Shown piece by piece: positions 8,718 to 16,323 of a DNA stretch of 42,783 nucleotides. The stretch is from NCBI GenBank assembly GCA_017455525.1, contig JAFTAP010000003.1:1-42783 (forward strand), given 5' to 3'. A model generated the notes under the pieces. That model was not told where the DNA came from. It did not search any database and saw nothing but the letters and a program-made list of their open reading frames with translations. The stretch is from Lachnospiraceae bacterium. Its GTDB lineage: Bacteria > Bacillota > Clostridia > Lachnospirales > Lachnospiraceae. A program made the position numbers and the translations under genes. Every line of letters begins with the position of its first letter. Within the stretch, counting starts at the first letter, position 1.

Positions 8718-10321
8718 ACCCTCACCGCCTTCATTTCTTTCTTATTCTCATACATGAGCTGGTCTGCTCTCTTGAATACATTGTCCACGCTTGAATCTCT
8801 TATTTTGTCATATATCGCAACTCCGATTGCGGCAGATACCTTCTCCCAGGGCTCAAGAGTATCATCTGCCTTAAGCATCTCAAGCTGCACCTTGAACTCT
8901 TCTACGAGGTCTTCCCTGTTATCAAAATCGTGTCCCCTAAGAATCGCCACGAACTCGTCACCGCCTATGCGGAATACAGGCGAGTGCTCAAAGACATGAC
9001 AGACTATGTAGCAGAGCTTCTTTATAGCGTAGTTGCCCTGCTCATGACCGTAGGTATCATTTATGCGCTTAAGAAAGTTAAGATCTATCATCGCTATGCC
9101 GAAGTCTGTCTCACCATCGGCAAGATCCCATTCAAGCTTCTGCACTTCCTTCTCATAAGCCGTGCGATTCCTTATGCCCGTGAGTGCATCCTTATGGGCA
9201 AGATCCGACATCCTGGCCGAGTTGCTCTTCTCATCCGCAAGGGCGTTATTAACCTGCACCAGAGATTTGATATAGTTCTCTATCTCTATGATCATGGAGA
9301 TAATCTCTTCAGAAAGCGTAACTATCTCGTCATGACCTTTTATATTCTGCTCTATCTCAGCGACTACCGCCGAATCCTTGGATACCGTGTACTCCTGCAC
9401 GCTGGATTCAAGACGCAGTATCTTCGCTATGAAATGCTTGTTAATGAAATAGATCGCTACCGCAAGAGTCGCTATAAGCACCAGCGCTATGACTCCTACC
9501 TGACGGAGAGTGTTCTTCATTATCTCCGTATTCACATCGGCTATATCAATCTCTGTCACTACAAGTCCCAGCTTCTCGTGGTCTATCCATACAGGCACAT
9601 AGTAGGAATATGTATCGCCCCACTGATTGTGCCAGACCATATAGCCCTCCTGTGGCTCGCCGGTCTCCCATGTCTTCCAAAGCACGGGATTATAATCAAG
9701 ATCATTGTGATAGGTGTCGGCAAGATACATATATTCCGCTTCATCGCCCTGCTCATGGTGGTAGGGCTTATATTCAGGGTTCTCCTCGATGAATTCAAGA
9801 TGCCCCGCCCTTGACGACCTCTCGCCGTCTATCATATACATCACGTTATGCTCGTTCTCGTCAGGGATCAGGAAATAAGAATAGGGCAGGTTGAAATCAG
9901 CCCTCGCCTGCTCGAAGGTCAGCAGCCAGTACAGGTGCTTGTAGATGAACCATGCGTGCTGCACGTCCTCATCAAGCTCGTCAAATTCAATATCAACCCC
10001 AAGCGTCCTGCCGGGATATTTCTTTGCGAAAAGCTCCTCATAGGCAGCTTCATAGCTTAGATACTCATCAGCGTCTATGGGAATATTTACCTCAGCATAG
10101 TGATCCTCGTAGTACTTCCTGTACTGAGCGAAGTCCTCTCCGTCCGCCTCCGTGAGACTCGCAAGATAGGCTGCGACATTCTTGATGTTTCTCTCGCACT
10201 GCCCCCTGTATATGAGCATCTGGCTCATGTAAGTAGTGACGCCGCAGAGGATGACTGTCACAATGGTGAAGATACCAAATAACACGCTGAGCTTGAAACC
10301 CAGCCCCCTAGACTGCTTCAT
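8714..10321 (-). CDS. Membrane-bound GGDEF diguanylate cyclase
   Basis: Predicted to make c-di-GMP from GTP in response to an external signal; 535 aa from ATG 10321. A TTG at 10345 extends the frame by eight codons but those bases form the G-rich ribosome site, so the ATG is preferred. Layout: membrane span about residues 10-33, extracytoplasmic sensor of about 240 residues rich in Tyr, Trp and acidic residues, second span about 272-295, a HAMP-like/coiled region, and a C-terminal GGDEF domain with intact GGDEF at residues 453-457 and the preceding NDTYGHEQGN segment. No RxxD inhibitory site is seen five residues before the active site, so product inhibition may be absent. It overlaps the fructokinase start by four bases. 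Confidence 0.93.
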   Translation of the reverse strand: MKQSRGLGFKLSVLFGIFTIVTVILCGVTTYMSQMLIYRGQCERNIKNVAAYLASLTEADGEDFAQYRKYYEDHYAEVNIPIDADEYLSYEAAYEELFAKKYPGRTLGVDIEFDELDEDVQHAWFIYKHLYWLLTFEQARADFNLPYSYFLIPDENEHNVMYMIDGERSSRAGHLEFIEENPEYKPYHHEQGDEAEYMYLADTYHNDLDYNPVLWKTWETGEPQEGYMVWHNQWGDTYSYYVPVWIDHEKLGLVVTEIDIADVNTEIMKNTLRQVGVIALVLIATLAVAIYFINKHFIAKILRLESSVQEYTVSKDSAVVAEIEQNIKGHDEIVTLSEEIISMIIEIENYIKSLVQVNNALADEKSNSARMSDLAHKDALTGIRNRTAYEKEVQKLEWDLADGETDFGIAMIDLNFLKRINDTYGHEQGNYAIKKLCYIVCHVFEHSPVFRIGGDEFVAILRGHDFDNREDLVEEFKVQLEMLKADDTLEPWEKVSAAIGVAIYDKIRDSSVDNVFKRADQLMYENKKEMKAVRV

Positions 10322-10378
10322 CTCCGCCCCCCCGAAAATAACCAATCCATAACAAAGCTCTCCTAAATCCTTATAACC

Positions 10379-10525
10379 CTATGACATATGCTCTGTTGCC
10401 TTCTTGACTTCCTCCTCTGAAGCATGATGTGTTTCTATAAAGCCAAGAAAATCCACTATTTCCTTACCAGTCCAGCCTATTTCAGCTAATTTTATTATGA
10501 CATTAGTTGTTTTAGTCTGTGTCAT
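10379..10525 (-). CDS. Small hypothetical protein, 48 aa
   Basis: A 48-codon frame starting MTQTKTTNVIIKLAEIG and ending EHMS, with a convincing ribosome site (GGAGAGGAGAG about 8 bases before ATG 10525). The sequence is predicted helical and fairly acidic (HASEEEV), with no signal peptide or membrane segment. It lies 54 bases after the RND fusion gene and 57 bases before the GGDEF gene, all on the same strand. I do not recognise a family. The strong ribosome site and placement argue for a real gene. Confidence 0.6.
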   Translation of the reverse strand: MTQTKTTNVIIKLAEIGWTGKEIVDFLGFIETHHASEEEVKKATEHMS

Positions 10526-10579
10526 AGCTTTCTCTCCTCTCCGCTAAAAGAACTATATGCGATTCAATGTTATCACTAT

Positions 10580-13500
10580 TCAGTCCGAACCGTCAAACTC
10601 CTCCTTAAGCTTGTCCTCTGCCTTATGAAATTCATCCGGCGTGCCGAAGGACATATAATCCTCAACCTTAAAGACCTTGACCTTCCTTCCCGAAGATATC
10701 AGCTCGTTGTATATGCCGCTCATGAAGTATTCGTCATAAGGACAGCTCTTCATGTACCTCTTCGCCATATCAAGGAATAAGGCCGCGCTTGAGAACCCAT
10801 AGGAGCCTGTGATCGCATTTTCACTTATCACCTTTTTCTCGGCAGTCTCCGTTGCATACCCGTCCTCGTCAAGCTTCACGTAGCTATAGATATCCTTATC
10901 GGACTTAAAGGTAAGCAACGTGCCATCCGCCCCCGAAGCCCCGCCCGAATAAAAGTCATACATCTCATCAGATGTGAATAAGAGGTCGCAATCCGTGAAG
11001 ATAACAGGCAGGTCATTATGCACCGCCTTCGCTCCCTCCACAGCCGTCATGACGGCGCCCGGAAGCACCTTAGGCAGGACGACTATCTTTGCGTCAGGAT
11101 AGACTTCCTTTATCTTCTTATCTATCTCAAACTTCTCTATATGCTCCTTGAGCACCACGAATATGATCCTCTCATACTTCACATGCCCCACGAGCGAATC
11201 CGCAGCCCTCTTAAAGAAGGGCTCACCCGCAAGCTCTATCAAAGGCTTGGGACACTCAAAGCCGTTATCAAGGAACCTGGTGCCCGCTCCGCCCATAGGG
11301 AAGATAAGGTTGACCTTCGCATTCTCTTTTTCACGGGCAATGAGCTTATTCTCCTCGTCAACGACCTTCTGCTCCTGCTTCTTCTTACGTCTCTCCTGTC
11401 TGGCAGCGATCCGCGCGCGGACTCTGTCAAGCAGCAGATAGAAGGTGGGGAGTAGCACTAACGTGAGTATGGTCGAAGCCGTAAGACCTCCGACTATGAC
11501 ACCCGCCATGCCCTGCATCGCCATAGCATCCTTCGACCAGCCTAATGATACAGGTATCATGGCGATAACCGTCGTAAGCGTAGTCATAAGTATAGGTCTT
11601 AATCTCCCGGCTCCTGCATCTATAAGCGCTTCCGTAGTCTCCATCCCGGCTTTCTGATTCTGTATAGTCATGTCTATAAGTATGATACCGTTATTGACGA
11701 CTATACCCGACAGCATCAGCACTCCCATAAGCGATACCATAGAAACCTTTATATTCATTATGAGCAGGAATAATATCGCTCCTACTCCCGCAAAGGGCAC
11801 GCACATCATGATAAGCACGGCGTCGGCTATCGACTCGAACTGCACTGCCATGACAAAGAATACAAGGAAGATAGCGATGAATATAGCCTGACCGATGGCT
11901 GAAAACTCTTCATTCATCATACGTGTCATAGTATCATCCACGAAGCTTACGTCCTCGTCTAAGACAAGCTCATCAATCTTCTGCTGAAGGACTGCCGCAA
12001 CCTCGTCATGCGTCTTTGATGTCATCGTAGCTATTACCTGATCGACAAAAAGTCCGTCCTGCCTCATGACGCTCTGCGGAGCGGAAGTAAACCTTACCTC
12101 GCCTACCTCGCTCAAAGGCACGGTCTGCCCCTGTGCGTTAGTGAAGGTCATGGCCTGCACGTCGCTTATATTCTTAAAGTAGTCATCGGGATACTTAACC
12201 CTGACCTCGTATTTCTTATTGTCCAGAGTCACATCGGTAGCCTTGGAACCCGACATATTAGTATAGACAAGCCCGGCAACCTGCTCCGCGCTAAAGCCCC
12301 TCGCAGACGCCATCACGGGATCTATCACCACCATAGCCTTAGAGCCCGAATCAGTGAAGTTAGAAGACGTATAAAGCACTCCGTCCGTCTCCTCCATCAT
12401 ATCCATTATCTGCTTAGAGGCAGCCTTCAGCTTATCCATATCCGCACTCTGTATATCAAACTCCTGTGTGTTCGTAGAGGACATCTGATTCATTCCCATG
12501 GTAGATCCCGCCGAAACCTTTATCTCGCACATATTAGAATAGTTATTAAGCTCCTCATTCCACTTATCGACTACCTGCTGCGTCGTAAGATCCGAATCAT
12601 CAAGCGTGTATGCGCTGATAGATGCGCTGGCTCCGCTCTTGCTTACAGTAGTCGAATAATTCTTTATGACCCCCGAATCCGCTACGAACTGCTCTATCTC
12701 CCTTACTGTGCCGTCCATAGCGTCAAGTTCAAGGTTAGGCCTGAAGGTGAGCGACACCTGCACTATCCCCTCGTCAGTCCCGGAGAAAAGCTCGGTCTTA
12801 AGGAAGGTAGCAAGATAGACGGTTATTCCAAGGACGATCACCGCCACAAGGAAGACGCTCTTCTTCCACTTCAAAGCTGAACGGAGCACCTTCTTATATA
12901 CCTTTGAAACCTTACGGAGTATGCGGTTAGTTATTATTTCCCTCTTCTCCACGGGCTTATATGCAGAGAAGCAGAGAGGTATCAGTGTCAGTGCGGAAAT
13001 AAGAGAGGCAAGCAATGCGAAGATTATCGTAGAGCCCAACGGCTTGAACATCTGTCCCGAAAGCCCCTTCATCGTAGCAAGCGGCACATAGACTATCATA
13101 GTCGTTAGCGTCGATCCGATCACGGCGTTAGCGACTATCGTCGTACCCTCGAATGCGGCTTCCTTGAATGAAAGCCCCGCCTGATGCTTCCTGAAGCACA
13201 TCTCTATGACGACGACTGCATTATCCGTCATCATTCCGACGGCTATTATAAGGGCGCCCATTGTTATGATATCTAAAGCAAAGCCCGCGAGATGCATGCA
13301 GATGACCGTAGCCATTATGGATATAGGCATCGTGGAGCCAACTATAAGCGAGCCCTTGATATCACCGAAGAAGATAAAGATTATGATCATGGAGAGAAGC
13401 ACAGCCTGCACGACAGTCTTTGCAACGCCTGATAAAGTATCTATTATCGTATCCGCCATATCCTCTACGACTTCTATCTTAAGCTCCGGATACTTTGCCC

Positions 13501-14419
13501 TAAGATCATCAAGCACAGGAAGCACCTGTCTTGACAGAGTGACGGACGATGAGGACTGCTTCCTCTTGATCCCTATGCTCACATCGTCCATCCCCATGTA
13601 TCTCGAAAGCGAGTCCTTATCGGATACTGCATACTTCACGGTTGCGATATCATTTAAATGTATCATCTGCCCCTTAGCTGTCGTCAGAGGGATCTGCTCT
13701 ATCTCCGGTATGGTGTCGTACTTGACCTCGGCAGATAACGCAACGGACTGATCGCCGTGATCGGCGTTTCCGGCAGGCATGGAGAAATTCGCAGAGCCTA
13801 TGGCAGACGCTATGTCTGATAAGCTTAAGCCGTATTGATTTAAATATTCGGGAATGACCTGAACCCTGATATACTTCTCGTCACCGCCGTTAACCGTAGT
13901 CTGGGCTAAAGCGCTCACCTTCTTTAGTTCAGGAACTATGTTTTCATTGACCTCTGCGAGTACGTCCACATCATCAGATCTTCCCGTTACGGAGAGCGTG
14001 ATGTCGTCTACTGCGTTCGTGTCTATCTCTATTACAGTGGGATCCTGCACATCCTTAGGCAGAGTGCTTTTTATGCCGTCTACGGCAGCCCTTACATCAT
14101 TATACGCCTTATCCATGTCAGTGCCGTACTCATACTGGAGTATAACAAAAGACACGTTCTCGTTGGACTGACATTGTATGGATTTTATTCCTGTCAATGA
14201 CTCGCAGGCGCTGCTTATCTCATCTGATACGAGTTCGTCTACTTCTTCCGGAGCGGCTCCCGGATATATCGTGTATACCGCCATGACGGGTATAGACATA
14301 TCGGGCATCAGCTTCAGAGTGATGGAAGATAATGCCGTCACGAAAAATACAGCAAGCGCTATGATCGTTACGACCACCGTTACCGGTCTGTTAATGACAC
14401 CTCTTACAAGGCCTTTCAT
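10580..14419 (-). CDS. RND efflux permease fused to C-terminal nucleotidyltransferase domain
   Basis: Inner-membrane proton-driven pump of the AcrB/RND superfamily with an enzyme attached; 1279 aa. Residues 1 to about 1010 are a complete RND permease: N-terminal span, two large periplasmic-type loops (YPGAAPEEVDELV; DSLSRYMG), the membrane proton-relay region (GMMTDNAVVVIEM, residues about 390-410) and a second six-span half ending LLPTFYLLLD. A charged linker (about 1011-1036, RQERRKKKQEQK) leads into a 243-residue NTP_transferase domain with GGAGTRF (1043-1049), PKPLIEL and acidic metal site TDCDLLF, resembling capsule-type sugar or alcohol nucleotidyltransferases. The frame is uninterrupted. 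Both RND termini are cytosolic, so the enzyme would face the cytoplasm. The ATG overlaps the HlyD stop by ATGA. The fusion appears very unusual. Confidence 0.92.
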   Translation of the reverse strand: MKGLVRGVINRPVTVVVTIIALAVFFVTALSSITLKLMPDMSIPVMAVYTIYPGAAPEEVDELVSDEISSACESLTGIKSIQCQSNENVSFVILQYEYGTDMDKAYNDVRAAVDGIKSTLPKDVQDPTVIEIDTNAVDDITLSVTGRSDDVDVLAEVNENIVPELKKVSALAQTTVNGGDEKYIRVQVIPEYLNQYGLSLSDIASAIGSANFSMPAGNADHGDQSVALSAEVKYDTIPEIEQIPLTTAKGQMIHLNDIATVKYAVSDKDSLSRYMGMDDVSIGIKRKQSSSSVTLSRQVLPVLDDLRAKYPELKIEVVEDMADTIIDTLSGVAKTVVQAVLLSMIIIFIFFGDIKGSLIVGSTMPISIMATVICMHLAGFALDIITMGALIIAVGMMTDNAVVVIEMCFRKHQAGLSFKEAAFEGTTIVANAVIGSTLTTMIVYVPLATMKGLSGQMFKPLGSTIIFALLASLISALTLIPLCFSAYKPVEKREIITNRILRKVSKVYKKVLRSALKWKKSVFLVAVIVLGITVYLATFLKTELFSGTDEGIVQVSLTFRPNLELDAMDGTVREIEQFVADSGVIKNYSTTVSKSGASASISAYTLDDSDLTTQQVVDKWNEELNNYSNMCEIKVSAGSTMGMNQMSSTNTQEFDIQSADMDKLKAASKQIMDMMEETDGVLYTSSNFTDSGSKAMVVIDPVMASARGFSAEQVAGLVYTNMSGSKATDVTLDNKKYEVRVKYPDDYFKNISDVQAMTFTNAQGQTVPLSEVGEVRFTSAPQSVMRQDGLFVDQVIATMTSKTHDEVAAVLQQKIDELVLDEDVSFVDDTMTRMMNEEFSAIGQAIFIAIFLVFFVMAVQFESIADAVLIMMCVPFAGVGAILFLLIMNIKVSMVSLMGVLMLSGIVVNNGIILIDMTIQNQKAGMETTEALIDAGAGRLRPILMTTLTTVIAMIPVSLGWSKDAMAMQGMAGVIVGGLTASTILTLVLLPTFYLLLDRVRARIAARQERRKKKQEQKVVDEENKLIAREKENAKVNLIFPMGGAGTRFLDNGFECPKPLIELAGEPFFKRAADSLVGHVKYERIIFVVLKEHIEKFEIDKKIKEVYPDAKIVVLPKVLPGAVMTAVEGAKAVHNDLPVIFTDCDLLFTSDEMYDFYSGGASGADGTLLTFKSDKDIYSYVKLDEDGYATETAEKKVISENAITGSYGFSSAALFLDMAKRYMKSCPYDEYFMSGIYNELISSGRKVKVFKVEDYMSFGTPDEFHKAEDKLKEEFDGSD

Positions 14420-16161
14420 CCCTGATCTCCTGCTCCCGCGGATACAGGAACCATGGCATTTGTAGTGCCGTTGGCTTTATCAGCCCCGGGAGCCTCTGCT
14501 TTTTTATCAGGAGCAGCCGTCGTATCGGCATTTGTCTTTGTATGGTCATTACCTGTATAAGCCGTTACGTCTTTAGCGTTAATAGCCGTGCCGTCTCTAA
14601 GGCTCCCTGCCCAGGTCACGACTACCTTCTCATTTCCCGTAAGTCCTTCCGCTATCTCTATGCTCTGATCGTCGGAAAGTCCGGGCGTCACATCGACTCT
14701 CTTCGCAGTCCCGTTATCATTCACATAGACATAGGCCTGATCGCCGTCATAATACACGGCGTCAATAGGAACAGAAAGAGCATTCCCCGATCTCCTTGTC
14801 ACGGTCTTTATCGAAACGCTCGATCCCGATATAAGGGCGGATGCCGCAGCACTGTCCGTGACAGAAGCCTCTATCTTAAAAAGCCCCGTCGTCGCATCTA
14901 TCGTATCATAGACAGTAAGTATCTTCGCCTTATAATCAACGCCGTTCTTAGTCACTATGGCATCAGAGCCTGAGCGTATATTTTTCGCCGTCTCCTCTGC
15001 CGCATAGAATACGATCTTATTCGGATCGTCGCTCTGTATGGTGTAAGCCGCGGACGACTGCGTAGCCATGTTGTGAAGCGTGACTCCTATGGACGTTATC
15101 GTGCCTGATACGGGAGCCTTGACATTAGTGTATTCAAGCTGTAACTTAGCAGAATCAAGCCCTGCCTGCGCCTGCTTCACGGTTGCCGCAGAGCTTGTCA
15201 CCTGAGCGTCCGCACCTACATCCGATGCATTCGCTCCGACTGCGGAAGCATAGGCTCCGTAAAGTGTTGTCGGAACCGTATAGGTATTGTAATTACTTCT
15301 CTTCATCTGTGACAGATTATAATTCTCCGTCGCGACATCGTACTGCATCTCAGCAGAATCAGCGCTGTACTTTGATGTCTTGATATTAAGCTCAAGAGTG
15401 TCTATCGAAGAATCAAGCTCCGATACCGTAGACTCAGCTGTCGTATAGGTTTTCAATGCAGCTGCAATATCAGCCTCTGATGCGCCCTTAGCCAGAAGCT
15501 CCTCATAAGCCGCCTTTGCAGTTGCGGCCGCAGACTCCGCAGCGTCTCTGGCGTCCTCTAAATCGTCAAGCTGATCCTCCATATGGTCTATGGAAGCCCA
15601 TGCCGACTTAAGGGAATTATTCGCGCTGCGTTTCGTAGCATAGGCGCTATCAACGTTCACGTTCATCGCTTCTGCGTTATACGGTATCTCACCGACAGTC
15701 TGCGTAGCCTGCGCCCTCGTTGCATTAGACGACGCCTTGGTTGCTTCCGCTGCCGCCTTTTGTGCGCTAAGCCCCGCCTGTGCACTTGTAACATTCGCCT
15801 CCGCCTGTGTCAGAGCGATCTGCAAAGCCTCGTCGTCAATCTTAAAGAGCAGGTCGCCCTCGTTCACATGGTCGCCTACCTCATAGTTCTTCTCCACGAC
15901 CTCGCCCGATATCATCGGAATAACATAGACCTCGCTCTGCGCCACGACGGTTCCTGCGAAATTAGAGCTTATGGAAATGTCCTTTACCTCAGGACTCATG
16001 ACCTCTACATCAAGCTTTGCCTCTTCTTCCGAAGCTTCCGCTTCTGATGCAGACTCTGCTTCACTACCGCCGACAGGCGACGTGCAGCCACATAAAAGGA
16101 CAGCCCCAAGCATGAAGCTCAGACAGACTGCCCCTGATTTTTTAATGATATTCTTATTCAA
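14416..16161 (-). CDS. HlyD/RND periplasmic-adaptor-like lipoprotein
   Basis: Membrane-fusion (adaptor) partner of the RND permease, anchored outside the membrane as a lipoprotein; 581 aa. TTG start at 16161 with AAGGAG about 8 bases upstream. Signal peptide with lipobox LLCGC (Cys26), acidic Ser/Glu/Ala linker to about residue 50, first half of a lipoyl/barrel-sandwich domain (GEVVEKNYEVGDHVNEGD), a long alpha-helical coiled-coil hairpin rich in Ala (about 115-320), second lipoyl half (VKAPVSGTITSIG), a beta-barrel region, and a Thr/Ala/Lys-rich low-complexity tail. In a single-membrane Gram-positive there is no TolC partner, so it may extend through the wall. It is the first gene after the promoter at 16224-16252. 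Confidence 0.92.
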   Translation of the reverse strand: MNKNIIKKSGAVCLSFMLGAVLLCGCTSPVGGSEAESASEAEASEEEAKLDVEVMSPEVKDISISSNFAGTVVAQSEVYVIPMISGEVVEKNYEVGDHVNEGDLLFKIDDEALQIALTQAEANVTSAQAGLSAQKAAAEATKASSNATRAQATQTVGEIPYNAEAMNVNVDSAYATKRSANNSLKSAWASIDHMEDQLDDLEDARDAAESAAATAKAAYEELLAKGASEADIAAALKTYTTAESTVSELDSSIDTLELNIKTSKYSADSAEMQYDVATENYNLSQMKRSNYNTYTVPTTLYGAYASAVGANASDVGADAQVTSSAATVKQAQAGLDSAKLQLEYTNVKAPVSGTITSIGVTLHNMATQSSAAYTIQSDDPNKIVFYAAEETAKNIRSGSDAIVTKNGVDYKAKILTVYDTIDATTGLFKIEASVTDSAAASALISGSSVSIKTVTRRSGNALSVPIDAVYYDGDQAYVYVNDNGTAKRVDVTPGLSDDQSIEIAEGLTGNEKVVVTWAGSLRDGTAINAKDVTAYTGNDHTKTNADTTAAPDKKAEAPGADKANGTTNAMVPVSAGAGDQG

Positions 16162-16223
16162 CTTAACCTCTCCTTAATCGTATGCTCAAATGCTCATGTT
16201 GACATAATGAGTAACAAATAAGG

Positions 16224-16252
16224 AGTATATTACTTAAATACAATTAAGTCAA
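16224..16252 (-). promoter_or_regulatory. Sigma-A promoter of the HlyD-RND operon
   Basis: Minus strand: -35 TTGACT (16247-16252), 17-bp spacer, -10 TATACT (16224-16229). Expected transcription start near 16217, leaving a leader of about 55 bases before the TTG start at 16161. This separates the efflux unit from the upstream plsY-gpsA-kinase genes, though readthrough is possible because no terminator is seen between them. Confidence 0.8.
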
Positions 16253-16323
16253 TTGCTTGCCTGTATCTTTTTTGTGTCTTTTTTGTGTTCTTGGTAATAC
16301 TGTCTGATTTCGCTCTTTATCAT
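16249..16323 (-). CDS. Possible 24-aa coupled peptide ORF
   Basis: ATG at 16323 overlaps the stop of the flippase-kinase gene (ATGA) and is preceded by GGAG 8 bases upstream. The frame gives a 24-residue, Lys-rich peptide starting MIKSEIRQYYQEHKKD and stops inside the -35 box of the HlyD promoter. It could be a tiny leader peptide, the remnant of a lost regulator gene, or chance. No family recognised. Confidence 0.25.
   Translation of the reverse strand: MIKSEIRQYYQEHKKDTKKIQASN

Noticed and set aside
11290-11345. Possible sequencing frameshift joining two genes at the RND-nucleotidyltransferase junction
   Set aside because: No stop or start codon arrangement expected of two genes (no ATG before residue 1042, no nearby stop in frame), and the linker has sensible charged composition; retained as a fusion, though it should be verified in other genomes.
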